Notes under the pieces: model-generated
What the model saw: the letters and a program-made list of their open reading frames with translations, nothing else
Database searches by the model: none
Told to the model about the DNA's origin: nothing
Made by a program: the position numbers and the translations under genes
NCBI RefSeq assembly: GCF_036711975.1
Contig: NC_091968.1
Coordinates: forward strand, 25,715,001-25,779,000
DNA length: 64,000 bases
Reading direction: 5' to 3'
From: Onthophagus taurus
Lineage: Eukaryota; Arthropoda; Insecta; Coleoptera; Scarabaeidae
Part shown: positions 46,701 through 58,499 of the stretch, one piece after another
Position numbering within the stretch: the first letter of the stretch is position 1
How the letters are laid out: each line of letters opens with the position of its first letter

Positions 46701-48430
46701 CATGTAAGCTACTTTTTTTCTAACTCTTATAGTTTCCGAGATAGCCTATTCGGACATCGAATTTGAACCACCCTGTACATGCCCTAAGAAAAAGGAATGA
46801 GAAAGAAATGAATCAACCTGATTTGAGAAGAAGGAAATTTTGATAATAATAATATGTACTTACATTTTATACGTAACACTTCACTACACTTAAAAACTTT
46901 ACAACTTCTTTCACACGCGTATCTACGTGCATCGACGATATCTTTGCAGATAAACGTCCAAATCTCAATTGTACAGGCATATTTCTTTTTTATGCCACCA
47001 TTTAAAGAATACCTTAACAGTTCAGGGATGTTTCCAAATAACGGTTTTATGACATAATTTAAAAAAATGCTGCACTCTGTACCGCAGCGCGTGTAGCTAA
47101 GGGTTAAAAATCGACAATTTTTATTTAATCGACGGGAAATCACTCAAATAAGCCGTTACAAATAAAAAAAATGCCTAAAAGTGCGTCTCTTAAGATGGCT
47201 AAATATGTATGTTTCTAGATATTATCTCTGGAACTAACACAAGACGAGAACTAGAATCAATCGGCTTTAGCCGTCTTGAGAGACGTGAGGCTAAATCCGA
47301 ATGTTTCTAGTTTTCGGTCTAGTTTTAGTTCTAGTTTTGCAATGGAACTAACACAAGACCTAGAACTAGAATCATTCGGGTTTAGCCGTCTTGAAAGACG
47401 TGTGGCTAAACCTGAATGTTTCTAGTTCTAGGTCGAATGTTAGTTTCAGTGACAATGGTAGGTAGTGCTAGATACCATAAGATATCACTATGTTGCATAT
47501 TTTTATTGCATTAAAACTAGAACTAACACTAGATCTAGAATTAGAAAGTATCTAGAGAAATTTTTCTAGTTCTAGGTCTAGTGTTAGATCTAGTTTTACA
47601 TTAGCACTATCACTAGAACTAACACAAGACCGTTTAGCAGTCTTGAGAGACGTGAAGCTAAATCTATTGACACACAGTACAATGTGTTAATTAATTATCG
47701 TACCCGACGTCATCATTACATGTATGCAACCAATATCACAGTACTGGTATTGCAATACGTGATTTGCATATTCAGATACATTCCGTGTGATATTGGTTGC
47801 ATACATGCAATGATGACGTCGGATACGATAATTAATTAACACCCTGTATATTAATAGACAGTCCATCTAACGACAGGTAGTTGGTCGTTATGCATCAAAA
47901 GCCTAAGATAAACAGGGGTGTTTTATCCATAAATATACATTATAATTAACATTGCTTGTGACGTCACAAAACATGACGTCACATCGTAATTTTAATGTCA
48001 TTTTTCGTTATATTCTATACTTTTCCGCACTTTTTTATTTGTAACGTATTTTTTGTGTAAATTTTTCCAAAATATCTTATATTAAGTTTAAATTTAAATA
48101 AAAAAATTAAAAATAAAAATTTTTTTTGACAATTAAAATTTTTAGGTTATGTTGTTTACCTGAAAGGTTTCCAAAATTCGTATAAACAGCGTTTGAGGGT
48201 GAAGATGACGGAAACCACCCATTTTGAGTGTTACTTCCACTAGGAACGGTCGTATTAGATGTTTCAGAACTTGCGGATGGTTTGTTTTCATGATTATTTT
48301 CAATCCCAGCCAAATTAATCAAAGCCTCGATAACTTTTTGTTTAGGATGGGTGCTTAAATGTTGTTTTAAATTAATCCCGGGTCGTAAAAACAACGTACA
48401 AACCGGGCAAACAACGTTTTGTTGCTCCAT
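40728..48430 (-). CDS. C2H2 zinc-finger protein, about 15 fingers
   Basis: Probable nuclear DNA-binding regulator; target and orthologue not recognised. Two coding exons (48430-48160, 43018-40728) give 853 residues. The exon-2 acceptor is TTTTTTTGTACTCAG; the long frame upstream of it has no ATG. Exon 1 starts MEQQNVVCPVC and has one atypical finger (C-x2-C-x12-H-x3-H). Exon 2 begins with a Gln-rich stretch and a long acidic region (EEVSDIEELVEDEG), then 14 fingers from PISYKCPNC to the C-terminus. Several are linked by TGE/SGxKPF-type linkers. One finger has C-x1-C (CAC) spacing, another (CHICGKGSTTK) lacks the usual Phe. The single intron is 5.1 kb and holds a piggyBac-like element. Confidence 0.9.
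43242..43376 (-). pseudogene. piggyBac transposase C-terminal Cys-rich domain fragment
   Basis: The reading frame SRCPRGTCGKHK ... VRCTECTRFVCKNHC ends with TAA at 43242-43244. The Cys/His spacing fits the C-terminal zinc-binding domain of piggyBac transposases. A stop codon lies directly upstream, so the rest is lost or degraded. Confidence 0.7.
43735..44650. mobile_element. Nested TIR pair with mariner transposase fragment
   Basis: CCGAAATAACGCCGTTGACA near 43740 is inverted near 44640. Between, at about 44440-44560 plus strand, KTLPKSGRPKTAINNETTLN resembles the linker of insect mariner-type transposases. A possible outer mariner end CAGGGTGTGTGCCG begins at 43531. Confidence 0.5.
45379..46775. 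mobile_element. Long-armed mariner-type MITE / foldback element
   Basis: TA-CAGGGTGGTTCAAATTCGAT at the left, the exact inverse ATCGAATTTGAACCACCCTG-TA at the right. The arms are about 500 bp each (to about 45876 and from about 46271) with high identity, around a loop of about 390 bp. No transposase is seen. It is nested in the piggyBac-like element. Confidence 0.85.
47215..47670. repeat. TTCTAG-rich palindromic family, large copy
   Basis: Two hairpin cores with GTTTAGCCGTCTTGA text and several CTAGTTCTAGGTC words in both orientations. It lies just outside the piggyBac-like element in the same intron. Confidence 0.65.
47680..47846. mobile_element. 167-bp palindromic MITE
   Basis: TA at both sides; ends CAATGTGTTAATTAATTATC and the inverse AATTAACACCCTG. 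The inner arms carry GCAACCAATATCACA and its inverse, shared with 4924-4996. Confidence 0.75.
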
Positions 48431-49076
48431 ATTCACTAAATTTCCATGAAATTACGTTGCGAAAAAAATTTCCCTTCCCAAACCGAACTCTATTGATTAC
48501 AGCTCCACAAAATCAATGCATTTAAGCGACCCTAAGTGGGGAAAATAGAAAATTGTGTAATCGGATGAATAAATTGGACGTTTGTGAGGAAAATGGGCGT
48601 TTAAAGATGGAAAACACGGTTTATTTGGGGGTTAAATGGAGACAAAGCTAAAAAGGGGCCAATCACTTTAAGGTTAAAAACGGGCGCGAATCCAAACTCG
48701 ATTCCCTCAAAATCATGCTTAAAACGGATACTGTTAAAATAAAATAAAACTTTGAGCTTCTTTTGGGTAAAATATTCTTGATAAAATTGTTTTTGTGGCG
48801 AGGAATCGAGATGGACACAGACAAACTGATCTGGGGGAATTTTAATTTTTTAATTTTGACAGTAAGATAAAATTATTATTCAATAAATTACTTAAATTAA
48901 TTAAGTAATAAAAAACAACGATTATTAAGTTTAAATTATTAAGTTTTTAATCAAAATTATACTTTAAAACATAATTTTTTCCGATTAAAGTAACCAATTA
49001 TTTTAAGTTGGTACCTATGTGACATAACCTCAAATTATTAAGTCAATAAGTGACAAATCAATTTAAGGTGTGAAAA
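48431..49076. promoter_or_regulatory. Divergent promoter region, zinc-finger gene and EMC2
   Basis: 646 bp between start codons. The part next to the zinc-finger gene (48440-48830) is less AT-rich than the surroundings, which suits a promoter and 5' UTR. No dispersed repeat is seen. Confidence 0.5.
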
Positions 49077-50090
49077 ATGTCCCATTTAAATGATATCGCT
49101 TGGCAAGGTAAATTATTTGTATTAAAATCGATTCCTTTTCAAATCAAATCCTTTTATAGAAGCCAAAGACTTATTTAAAACCTGGCGAGATAATAACGAA
49201 CGTAAAAGCGAAGATGTTGTGTACATTTGGAAAGCTGTGCTTGAATATAACTTGAATAAGCTTGGAAAAGAAAGTAATTTTGATCTCATATTCATTAATT
49301 AATATTAATATTGAAATGAAACATCTTTTAGAGCAACAAATTATTGAACAAACTTGTATTGGAGCTTTGGATTGTTTTCGATTAGATGTTGCAGATACTT
49401 GCGTTCGGCTTTTAAATAAGGAATTTCCTTACAGTTTAAGGGTCCAAAAATATAAAGCAATGATTTACGAAGCTCAGGAGAAGTATGGGGAGGCTATTGA
49501 AGTTTTAGAAGATATCATTAAAGCTGATAAAACGAATAGTGGAGCTCGTAAACGCATCGTTGCTATTTATAAAGCCCAAGGAAAAAATGTTGAAGCCATT
49601 AAAGAATTAACTGAATATTTAAGAATGTAAATTTTTAATTAACTCTTAATTTTTTGAGTCACAAATTTGTCTTTTTAGTTTCATGACTGATACAGAAGCT
49701 TGGCAAGAACTAAGTGAGCTTTATTTATCAGAACAAGATTTCCCCAAAGCTGCTTTTTGCGTTGAAGAATTAATTTTGCATAACCCTCATAATCATTTGC
49801 TTCATCAACGATATGCAGATATAAAATACACTCAGGGTGGCCAAGAAAACATCGAATTAGCGCGAGCTTATTATTGCCAAGCTTTAAAACTTAACCCAAA
49901 TAACATGCGGGCTTTATACGGGTTATATTTGGCATGTTGTAACATTGCTAATTCGCAAAAATCAACAGCTGGGAAAAAAAAGGAGGCTAATTCGCTATCA
50001 GAATGGGCTTTAACTGAAATTAAACAAAAATATAAAGAAAAACGAATGAAAAGTTTAGAAAGTTGTATAGCAGCTTTACAAATAAATTAA
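49077..50090 (+). CDS. EMC2: ER membrane protein complex subunit 2 (EMC2 / TTC35)
   Basis: Cytosolic TPR subunit that scaffolds the EMC, an insertase for tail-anchored and multipass proteins at the ER. Four exons (49077-49107, 49160-49273, 49332-49626, 49679-50090) give 283 residues. ARKRIVAIYKAQGKNVEAIK, TEAWQELSELY, KAAFCVEELILHNPHNHL and KYTQGGQENIELAR are characteristic. TPR helices span about residues 60-240. The second exon was found by splice signals only. AATAAA at 50095 is right after the stop, and the GrpE stop is 136 bp away on the other strand. Confidence 0.95.
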
Positions 50091-50226
50091 AAGAAATAAA
50101 AATGTCTACAAAAAATTTAAGTTATATTTTGGTTTCTAAATATTGTGTAACCGTATTTTAACCGCATCTCTCTTGAGTTGTAATAAAAAATGAAATTAGA
50201 ATAATTATACTAAATGCTATGTAGAA

Positions 50227-53200
50227 TCATTTCGCTACACCAACCAAAGCTGGTCTTATTACTCTATCGTGTAACTTGTATCCAATTTTTGATACAACAA
50301 CAACCGTTCCTGCAGCTTTTCCAGCAACTTCCTAAAAAAGAATTAAATTCAATTTTAATTTTATACAGGTGTCTCATGTAACTGGTTCATTAGAACTTTT
50401 TCAGGTTCCACTATTTGTAGAGATTTGAAATTTTGGTAACTTTCGATCTAAAATATTATCAAGATGGCCGCCACTTCCGGTTTACCGGAAGTAGACCATA
50501 ACTTCGTTATTTTAAACGGAATGCTATAGTTTTTATTTCACCATTTAATTGTACGTAAAAAAATAGATTGACTTTGATAAAAGTTATTGGTGCCTAGCGT
50601 TTTTCGTTTTCGAATTATTTCGGTTTTAAGCATTTTTTAGTAAATTTCACCATGCTTTTTAAAACCCCATATCTCAGCCAACGTTCATTCTAAAAAGATC
50701 TACATGAGCACGATTACTCTTCACATGCTGTCAAATAGATTGTCATTTGTTGCATCGGCGTATCTTATACAGGATGGTCAAAAATTGAAGTACTGTTTCT
50801 CAATATTCAATGGCGAGAAAGTCGAAAATTTTAAGACGACTAAACCTGAATGTTTCTAGTTCTATGTCTAGTGTTAGTTCTAGTTTTGCAATAGAACTAA
50901 AACAAGACCTAGAACTACAATTACTTCTGCTAAAACTACAATTAATGTTAATGTATTGTACAGCAATGGGTTCAGAAAAAAAAATCTCTATCCAATAACG
51001 TGAAGAAAAATATACCGAGCAATTTAAAAATCGAAAGTTGATAATTGCTTGAAATTGAAGATGGCGTTAAAAAAGGTTTATTTTTAGCATGAGTCATAGT
51101 ATTCATCAAACCACTTCATTTGATACCTCGCTCATAAAAATTGGAATGTAAACGATAGACTTACAGCATGTTTTTTTTCATCTGACACTCTGTATATAAA
51201 AAAAAACTTCTTACTTGCTTAATATCAATTTATTCAGAACCGGTTTCGAGCTTAGCTCATCATCAGCCGAATTGTCAAATAGTAAAGAAGAAACCCACTA
51301 CGTCATTAAAACAAAAAAGGCGTAATTTTTGTTTTAATGACGTTGTGGGTTTCTTTTTAACTATTTTGACAATTCGGCTGATGTGAGCTAAGCTCGAAAT
51401 CGGTTCCGAATAACTTGATATTAAGCAAGTAAGAAGTTTTTTTTTATACAGTTTAAATTTTCGACTGTTAATTTTGACATATTTGTCAACTTCATAAAAA
51501 ATCCTTTAAAATGAGTCCAAACTCGACATATTTAACTTTAATATTAATAGAGATACAATCACTTCCGGTTTGAAACGTCAACGTCAATTTTGACATATTT
51601 GTCATCTTCATTAAAAAACCTTTAAAATGAGTCCAAAGATGACGTACTTATCTCAAAAAACAAAAAAGTTAGAATAAAAAACATTAAACCCGAAGTTAGC
51701 AACAATGAAGATAGCAATTTAATTTTTAAATATTAATACCAACCTTAATTTTTGATTTTTTTTATTATATTTTTGTTTTTGTGACAAATATTAAGACATT
51801 TTATAAAAATTAAGAATATGTCAAAATGACATTGACATTTCAAACCGGAAGTTGCTTATATCTCGAGTAATATTGGAATTTAGCGTATCATGTTTGGACG
51901 CATTTTAAAAGATTTTTCACAACGAATACAAATATGTCAAAATTGACGTTGACAATCTTAACCGGAAGTTGACCATAACTCCATTAATATTGGAGATAGA
52001 TATGTCGTGTTTGTACTCGTTTTAAAGCATTTTTAATAAAGATTATAAATATGTCAAAATTGAGGTTGACATTTGAAACGTGAAGTTAGTTATCATATAA
52101 TAGACAAATGGACAACTTCATGGTGTTCTTTCATGATGTATTCTTATAATATTAAGACATTCTATAAAAATTAAGAATATGTCAAAATGACATTGACATT
52201 TCAAACCGGAAGTTGCTTATATCTCGAGTAATATTGGAATTAAACGTATCATGTTTGGACTCATTTTAAAGAATTTTTCACGACGATTACAAATATGTCA
52301 AAATTGACGTTGACATTCTTAACCGGAAGTTTACCATAACTTTATTAATATTGAAGATAAATATATCGTGTTTGTACTAATTTTAAAGGATTTTTTAATG
52401 AAGATTATAAATATGTCAAAATTGAGGTTGACATTTGAAACCTGAAGTTAGTTATCATATAATAGACAAATGGACAACTTCATGGTGTTCTTTCATGATG
52501 TATTCTTATAATATTAAGACATTCTATAAAAATTAAGAATATGTCAAAATGACATTGACATTTCAAACCGGAAGTTGCTTATACCTCGAGTAATATTGGA
52601 ATTTAGCGTATCATGTTTGGACTCATTTTAAAGGATTTTTCACAACGAATACAAATATGTCAAAATTGACGTTGACAATCTTAACCGGAAGTTGACCATA
52701 ACTCCATTAATATTGGAGATAAATATGTCGTGTTTGTACTCGTTTTAAAGGATTTTTAATGAAGATTACAAATATGTCAAATTGAGGTTGACATTTTAAA
52801 CCTGAAGTTAGTGATATTCAATAAATTGATAACTAATTTTTTTAACATAATCTGAAAGGATATTTTTTAGGAATAAGGAAAATTTTGAGAAAATGTCTTT
52901 AAAGGTACAAACTTTTTATTGTGAACGTAAAAATAGCATTACTCATGAGTAGGTAACCATGGAAACGCTTTGTTTAGTTTTAATAATGTCTATTCAAAAA
53001 CGTTAAAATTAATTTTGTGGGTATTTAATTGAATTGAATCAATTTTTATAGCGATTATTTCCTGTATTTTTGCATTGTTTTCTGCGTTGTAACTGTTTGT
53101 ATTTTTTTTTCTGTTCTATGTTGTTTAGTTTTGTATTAGTTATTTTGCGTTATATTCTGATTGAGATTGCTTTTTGTTATTTTTTGCCGTGTTCTGTGTT

Positions 53201-55064
53201 CATTAGTCCAGTTTTGTTCAATAATAATTGTTACTGTTTTGTTTTTATTTTTGAGGATTTGTTGCTACGTATTTATTTTAAACGCATAGAAATTTTAATT
53301 CTTATTGGATGTGGAGATAAAACTCGAACACAACAAGAGGTATGCAATTTGTTTAATGCAAAGTACTCTAACAGAGTTATTAGTAGATCAATACTTAGCA
53401 AAATTGAGAAGAAATTTAGAGAAACTGGACATGTTAAGTACATTGCACATGCTGGATCGACGAAAACGTGAAACTTAATATGTTGTTAGCTGTTGAAGAT
53501 GATCCCCATAGTAATTCGAGACAAATTGCAGCGGATCATCAAGTTTTTCAGCGATATGTACTACGTGTGCTACAAGAAGAGAAGTACCATCCCTACAAAG
53601 TGCAGTTACTGCAAGAACTGAATGAAGATGACACAGATCGCCGCATGGAATTCTGTGAAATTGACCCAATACCCTCAAAAAGTTCTTCTTTAAACAAATT
53701 CTGACAGGTCAACGATATCTGGAGTTTTTGAGGAATGAACTAATGCCTGTCCTTTTAGAAGCATTCCCAAATAATAGTAACCCCAACTTACTGGACGACA
53801 ATATTTGGTTTCAGCAGGATGGTGCAAAGGTGTTTCTGTACACCCTGTATAATCGTCAAAATGTCATAGCCTTTTTTTTTAATTTCCCAATATGAGAAAA
53901 ACTACAATAAATAGATATAGGAATGTTTATAAATAAATTGTAGAGAATTAAATTCCCTTTTGGATAGGCTAATAAAATATGAGGCGTTCCATTTAAAATT
54001 TTCGACTTTCTCGCCATTGAATATGGGGAAACAGTAATTCAATTTTTGACCATCCTGTATAAGATACTCTGATACAACAAATGACACTCTATTTAGCAGC
54101 ATCTGAAGAGTAAATGTGCCAATTTAGAGTTTTTTTGAATGAAAGTTGGCTGAGATATGGGGTTTTAAAAAGCATGGTGAAATTTGCCAAAAAATATACC
54201 AATAACTTTGATGAAAATCAACATAAAAAAACCAAACATAATAAAAACTATAGCATTTTGAAAATATGTTAGATCAAAAGTTCTAAATGAACAACCCATG
54301 CTACCAAAACTTCAAAACTGTACAAATAGTGAAACCTAAAAAAGTTCTAATGAAGCAGTTAAGTTTAAATGTACCTGTTGAAACAAAGCTTCATGATAAT
54401 TAGGATTGAACTTTTCATTCAACGGATCAACTTTTTCTAAACCATGTCTTTTAAAAACAGCTTGTAACTGAGCTTCGGTCATCATCAAGCCTTCGTATAA
54501 ATTTTTTAGATGCGGATTAGTATCCCCAATTTCTTCCTTAGGGATGCTCTGAGTGGCTTTACCCAAAACATCGGCTACATCCAATAAATCTTTACAAAAA
54601 CTTTGAATTCCAAAGACTTTAGCTTCCGATATTTGCTTTGTAAGTCGACCTCTCATGTTTTCACCATCCGCCAAAGCCCGTTTATATTTATCCTATCGAA
54701 AAAAATCAAAGTTTATTAATAAATTTTCTTATTAAAGATATCAAAAAGATTTTCGTACAATTAAATCGGTATTTTTTGAGGTTAAATCTTGTATTTCTTT
54801 ATTTAATTTTTCAAGTTCGTCGTTTGTACTTTTCCCGTCGGATGAAGACGAAGGGGGATCATCGCTTTTTGTTTCGCTAGTAGCCGCATTTGTATTCATT
54901 AAACGTAATTTCGTGGAGCATCTGAAATTGTAGGTTAAAATTGCGAAATTATGAAAATTGTCTTTTTCAATTTTTTCCTTTCAATCTTACCGCACGCTTT
55001 TATAGATGTTGTCTGTGAAGATTTGGCTGCATTTTAATAAAGTTCGTACATTTATCAGGGACAT
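50227..55064 (-). CDS. GRPEL1: Mitochondrial GrpE nucleotide exchange factor
   Basis: Matrix co-chaperone that releases ADP from mitochondrial Hsp70 during protein import and folding; Roe1 in Drosophila. Four exons (55064-54991, 54921-54759, 54692-54375, 50331-50227) give 219 residues. The basic N-terminus (about 1-35) fits a mitochondrial presequence. A coiled coil follows (NDELEKLNKEIQDL, KRALADGENMRGR). The C-terminal beta domain is split: the last 34 residues (EVAGKAAGTVVVVSKIGYKL, then a short tail ending VGVAK) lie in a separate exon beyond a 4-kb intron. That intron is bounded by large inverted repeats. Confidence 0.95.
51190..51451. mobile_element. 262-bp foldback MITE
   Basis: CTTCTTACTTGCTTAATATC and its inverse at the ends; inner arms TTCGAGCTTAGCTCATCATC and the near-inverse. 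The centre is TTTTGTTTTAATGACG. It lies in the GrpE intron. Confidence 0.7.
51460..52815. repeat. CCGGAAGT satellite array (GrpE intron)
   Basis: Three repeats of a block of about 420 bp starting near 51800, 52155 and 52515, each with the AAACCGGAAGTTGCTTATA and TTAACCGGAAGTTGACCAT units. Successive blocks are nearly identical. Confidence 0.8.
53280..53850 (+). pseudogene. Mariner-like transposase remnant
   Basis: GCGDKTRTQQEVCNLFNAKY and RSILSKIEKKFRETGHVK form the DNA-binding part. After a stop, SNSRQIAADHQVFQRYVLRV and YHPYKVQLLQELNEDD follow. After an internal deletion come LEFLRNELMPVLLEAFP and IWFQQDGA, the region of the second catalytic Asp. The end CACCCTG-TA lies at about 53847. It is clearly dead. 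Confidence 0.7.
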
Positions 55065-56322
55065 TTCAATCGAATTCAAATCGGTACACTACGAAATTTT
55101 AGCACTTTGGTGTTGTGCTTTTTTCCAGGTCTTGCGGTGATGTTGAAGGTTAGAATTTACGTCAATGTGATACCAACATAATTTTATTTTAACAATTACT
55201 AGATCTAAAGATTTGTATTGTATCGTGAAATTGTATTAATAAATAACACTAAAAGTCGTTAATAATTTATTTAAACTAATCACTTTATTTACAATAGAAT
55301 CTATAACTCAACGTCTTAATGTTTACGGTTTTTTTTTGGGTATGTGTTGTTGTATATTTGGTTGCCTAAAACTACTTGTTTCAATAATAATTCAAAAATA
55401 TTTTTCTCAAAAACTAAAAATGATTATTCAAAACGGCTTGTTGCATTAAAAAGAGGATACTTTGATTAATAATCGAATGTGATAACAGCGATAGTTCTGT
55501 TAATAATGAATGTGATGATGAATTACAAGCGAAGAGAGGAAAACTAGAGGAAACTGCAACAAGAGATTTTATATATCGTATTGGGATTGTTACAATGAGG
55601 TTGCTAATGATAAATAAAGTTGTATTCAATGAAAAAAGTGCTATTGGGGTTGAACTTGATTATTATCTGCAGTGTCCAACACCTAAAAGTGATACTAATT
55701 CCTGTGAATGGTGGAGTACTAAGTAATTTTAACCCATTACCTGCCAACTTTCTTTTTTTTCCCCAAAGATCTTCTATATATCTGTTCTGTGGCAAAACCT
55801 GAATAATTCTAGCAGATTCTAGCTATGTTGCTACTTTTTAAACTTTACTTTTTGTTGTAGATTGGGTTGCCTAATCTAGATAGAGATTTAAAAATTTAGA
55901 TTAAGATATACTTGTAGAAATGCGAGTGTTACTAGAGTTTTAAAATATATAAGTGAATGAGATACAAACTAGTTTCAATTATTAAATACTCCTATAATAA
56001 TTTGGTAAATTAAAATAAAATTTCGTTTTTTTCTAGGTTATGTGTTGTTGTATATTTGGTTGTCTAAAACTTGTTTACTAAACAAAGATAAAATTAATTT
56101 GTAATTATAATAAATATTTAATTAATTAGTATTATTAATTAATAATCACATTATTAAATAATACAATCAATAAAAAAGATTATTTTAATAAATTATTTCG
56201 AACATTGGGGAAACACGAAAATTACTAAAAAAGACATAACCTCATTTCTCTTTTTAAACATAACCTTAATTTAGTATCAGTTCTATTTTTAAATAATTTT
56301 TAATAAATAAAAAAGATTAAGA
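55065..56322. promoter_or_regulatory. Divergent GrpE / ARH3 interval with hAT debris
   Basis: 1.26 kb. The promoters must lie near each end. A 34-bp phrase (TATGTGTTGTTGTATATTTG plus GTTGCCTAAAACT) occurs at about 55338 and again at about 56039, flanking the hAT fossil as a direct repeat. Confidence 0.45.
55450..55803 (+). pseudogene. hAT-like transposase C-terminal fragment
   Basis: VELDYYLQCPTPKSDTNSCE then WWST resembles the hAT dimerisation region (Y..P....DPLxWW). It continues after a frameshift as FNPLPANFLFFPKDLLYICS. Not intact. Call by pattern only. Confidence 0.45.
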
Positions 56323-57737
56323 ATGGCGGTTTTATTAGATAGTGTTCTTATGAAAGCAAAGTTTCGTGGTTGTATGCTTGGGACGTTAATGGGTGATTGT
56401 TTAGGAGCCCCTTTTGAAGGTGATCCAGGAAGTAGAGCTATAGTCCAAAAGTATTTCGATAAAATCGATGGGGAATACACTAAATGTATCTATCTCACTA
56501 AATACAACGATTTGTTTTAATCAAATTTATCTTTAGCACCAATTAAAATGTACACGGATGATACCGCAATGACGAAATCAATCGCAAAGTGTTTAATAGA
56601 TAAACCCCCTTTTGATTATAAATACTTAGCGAAGCTATTTGTAAAAGAATACTTTAAAGAACGACGGAGAGGATATGGACCCGGCGTTACCCAAGTTTTC
56701 AATAAACTGCGTTCGTACAAATACGAAGACATTTATAAACCTGCTAAAGAACAATTTGAAGGAACTGGTTCGTATGGAAATGGAGGGGCGATGAGAATAT
56801 CCCCAATTCCGTTATTTTTCGCTAATAACTATGATGCTTTAATTGAGGCTGTTGTAAAATCGACGGAAATTACTCATACCCATACTTTAGGGGTTAATGG
56901 CTCAATTTTACAAGCGATTGCTATCCATCAAGGTTTAATGTTACATCCAGAAGAAAAAGCTGATTATAAAGTATTCATTGAGAAATTAATTGGGAAAATG
57001 AAGAAATTTGAAGGAGGTGAAATGTAAATAATAGATTAAAACAATAGTTTTGTAAGACAAATTTGAAATTTACCAATTCAAATTTAAAAACGAGTTTTTT
57101 AATGAATGAGTGCTTTAAATCTTATGAAACGTGTTTTTTATGTCATTTTTTAAAAATAAAATAAATTTTGACTATGTAGGGAAATAGGTATGTGGCAGTT
57201 GGTAACACTTGAAAATAAAAATTTGAATTGACATTTTTAAAATAATTTTGAGGTTATAATTTTTTATTTGTAGAAAAGACATTGATGATCCATCACCGTA
57301 TCAATCGCAATTAAAACGTATTCAAAAATTATTTGAAATTGAAAAACCTAACGAACCGGTTAGTGATGATGAAGTTGTGGCGTGTCTTGGGAATAGTATT
57401 TCCGCTCTCCATTCGGTCCCTACAGCTATTTATTGCTATTTAAGGGCACAAAATGATATTCCCGATTTAAAGGTAATTTATATTATTAAAGAATTGTTTA
57501 AAAAACGTTTAATAATTATTATTTTAGGCTGATAATCCTTTTAGAAGATCAATCCAATATGCCATATCATTAGGTGGTGATACAGATACGATAGCTGCTA
57601 TGACAGGAAGCATAGCTGGGGCTCATTATGGGGAACGTTTTGTGAGTGAAAATATGAAGAAACATTGTGAATTTGTGAAGGAAATGGTTGAATTAGCCGA
57701 TGATTTATTTAAAGTTAGTGATTTAGGGGGAAAGTGA
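56323..57737 (+). CDS. ADPRS: ADP-ribosylhydrolase ARH3 (ADPRS)
   Basis: Metal-dependent hydrolase that removes serine-linked mono-ADP-ribose and cleaves poly(ADP-ribose), ending DNA-damage signalling. Four exons (56323-56485, 56537-57023, 57274-57472, 57528-57737) give 352 residues. GCMLGTLMGDCLGAPFEGD opens the fold; YTDDTAMT (60-67) and GGDTDTIAAMTGSIAGA (from 299) give the acidic residues that bind the two magnesium ions (Asp62, Asp63, Asp301, Asp303 and Thr304 here). GTGSYGNGGAMRI is the substrate loop. All key residues seem present. AATAAA is at 57748. Intron 2 (57085-57240) contains a dispersed repeat also found at 15543. Confidence 0.95.
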
Positions 57738-58499
57738 TGAATTGTTAAATAAATTATGTTGTATAGATTTCAGACAATATAAAATATATTATTATTGTTG
57801 AGTCATTTATAACAAAATTTTGGATTTTACAAAGATTTGATATATAAGAAAAAAAATATAATAATTAATAGGGATGAAAGATTTAATATAAAAAAAATTG
57901 AGGTTATGTCACTAGGTATTTACAAGACTTGAATTTTTTGGGATAATCGGAAGAATTAAATTAAAAAAACTTAAATAATGTAATAAAAAATAAGATAAAT
58001 TCCCTATAATACACATCTGAATCGATTTTTTTCATTAAATTTAATCGACTTAAATATACCAACATCACAATGACGCGTAGTTTACTTTTATTTATTTATT
58101 CTTTTAGTTTATATTAAATTTAATCTTAAAAGCGGGTTATTATCGTACATTTACGGGTGATATTCATAAGAAGAGAGGTGTCGATATGTTCGACGATGAT
58201 TTAAAATAACTTGGAAGAAGAGATTTATTAAATTTTTCAAAAAAATTTTTTTGGATGGATTACTTAGTTATAAAATAAATCAAATTATATTATACAGAGT
58301 GTTTATTATTAGTTCAAATCAAAAAGAATCATTCGAGTACAAAAAAAAAATAATAAAAAAGAATTACTTCAATAAACACCCCATATATGTTTTTAAAGAA
58401 TTAAAATAAATTAATCAATATAGATAATAATAATAATAAAAGAAAATTAATCGATTATTGAACAGCCAATGATTTATTATTTTTTGAAAAATTCTTTTA
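57738..58499. other. Convergent intergenic region ARH3 / PTPN9
   Basis: 762 bp, very AT-rich, holding both 3' UTRs. A weak inverted pair, CAGAGTGTTTATTATTAG and AATAAACACCCCA, near 58298-58383 might be a worn MITE. Otherwise nothing seen. Confidence 0.4.

Larger units (their letters stand above)
43108..47103 (-). mobile_element. piggyBac-like transposon, TTAA-flanked, perfect 17-bp TIRs
   Basis: The left end is TTAA then CCCTTAGCTACACGCGC (43108-43124). The right end is its exact inverse GCGCGTGTAGCTAAGGG (47087-47103) then TTAA. Total is 3996 bp; removing the nested MITE leaves about 2.6 kb, normal for piggyBac. A transposase C-terminal fragment on the minus strand lies close to the left end. 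It is inside the intron of the zinc-finger gene. The transposase core is not recognisable, so it is not autonomous. Confidence 0.85.
50365..54362. mobile_element. Inverted repeats spanning nearly all of the GrpE intron 3
   Basis: 50380-50832 matches 54360-53990 in inverse: GGTTCATTAGAACTTTTTCA against GCTTCATTAGAACTTTTTTA, continuing to CAATGGCGAGAAAGTCGAAA. Within each arm is a mariner-type end CAGGATGGTCAAAAATTGAA beside TA (50771; inverse at 54057). Only about 60 bp of the intron lies outside. Confidence 0.6.

Noticed and set aside
46784-47143. 119-codon minus-strand frame at the right end of the piggyBac-like element
   Set aside because: It runs through the TIR and TTAA into flanking DNA and shows no transposase motif.
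53070-53280. Phe-rich N-terminal extension of the frame before the mariner remnant
   Set aside because: The low-complexity hydrophobic text is unlike any transposase N-terminus; it is AT-rich flank read by chance.
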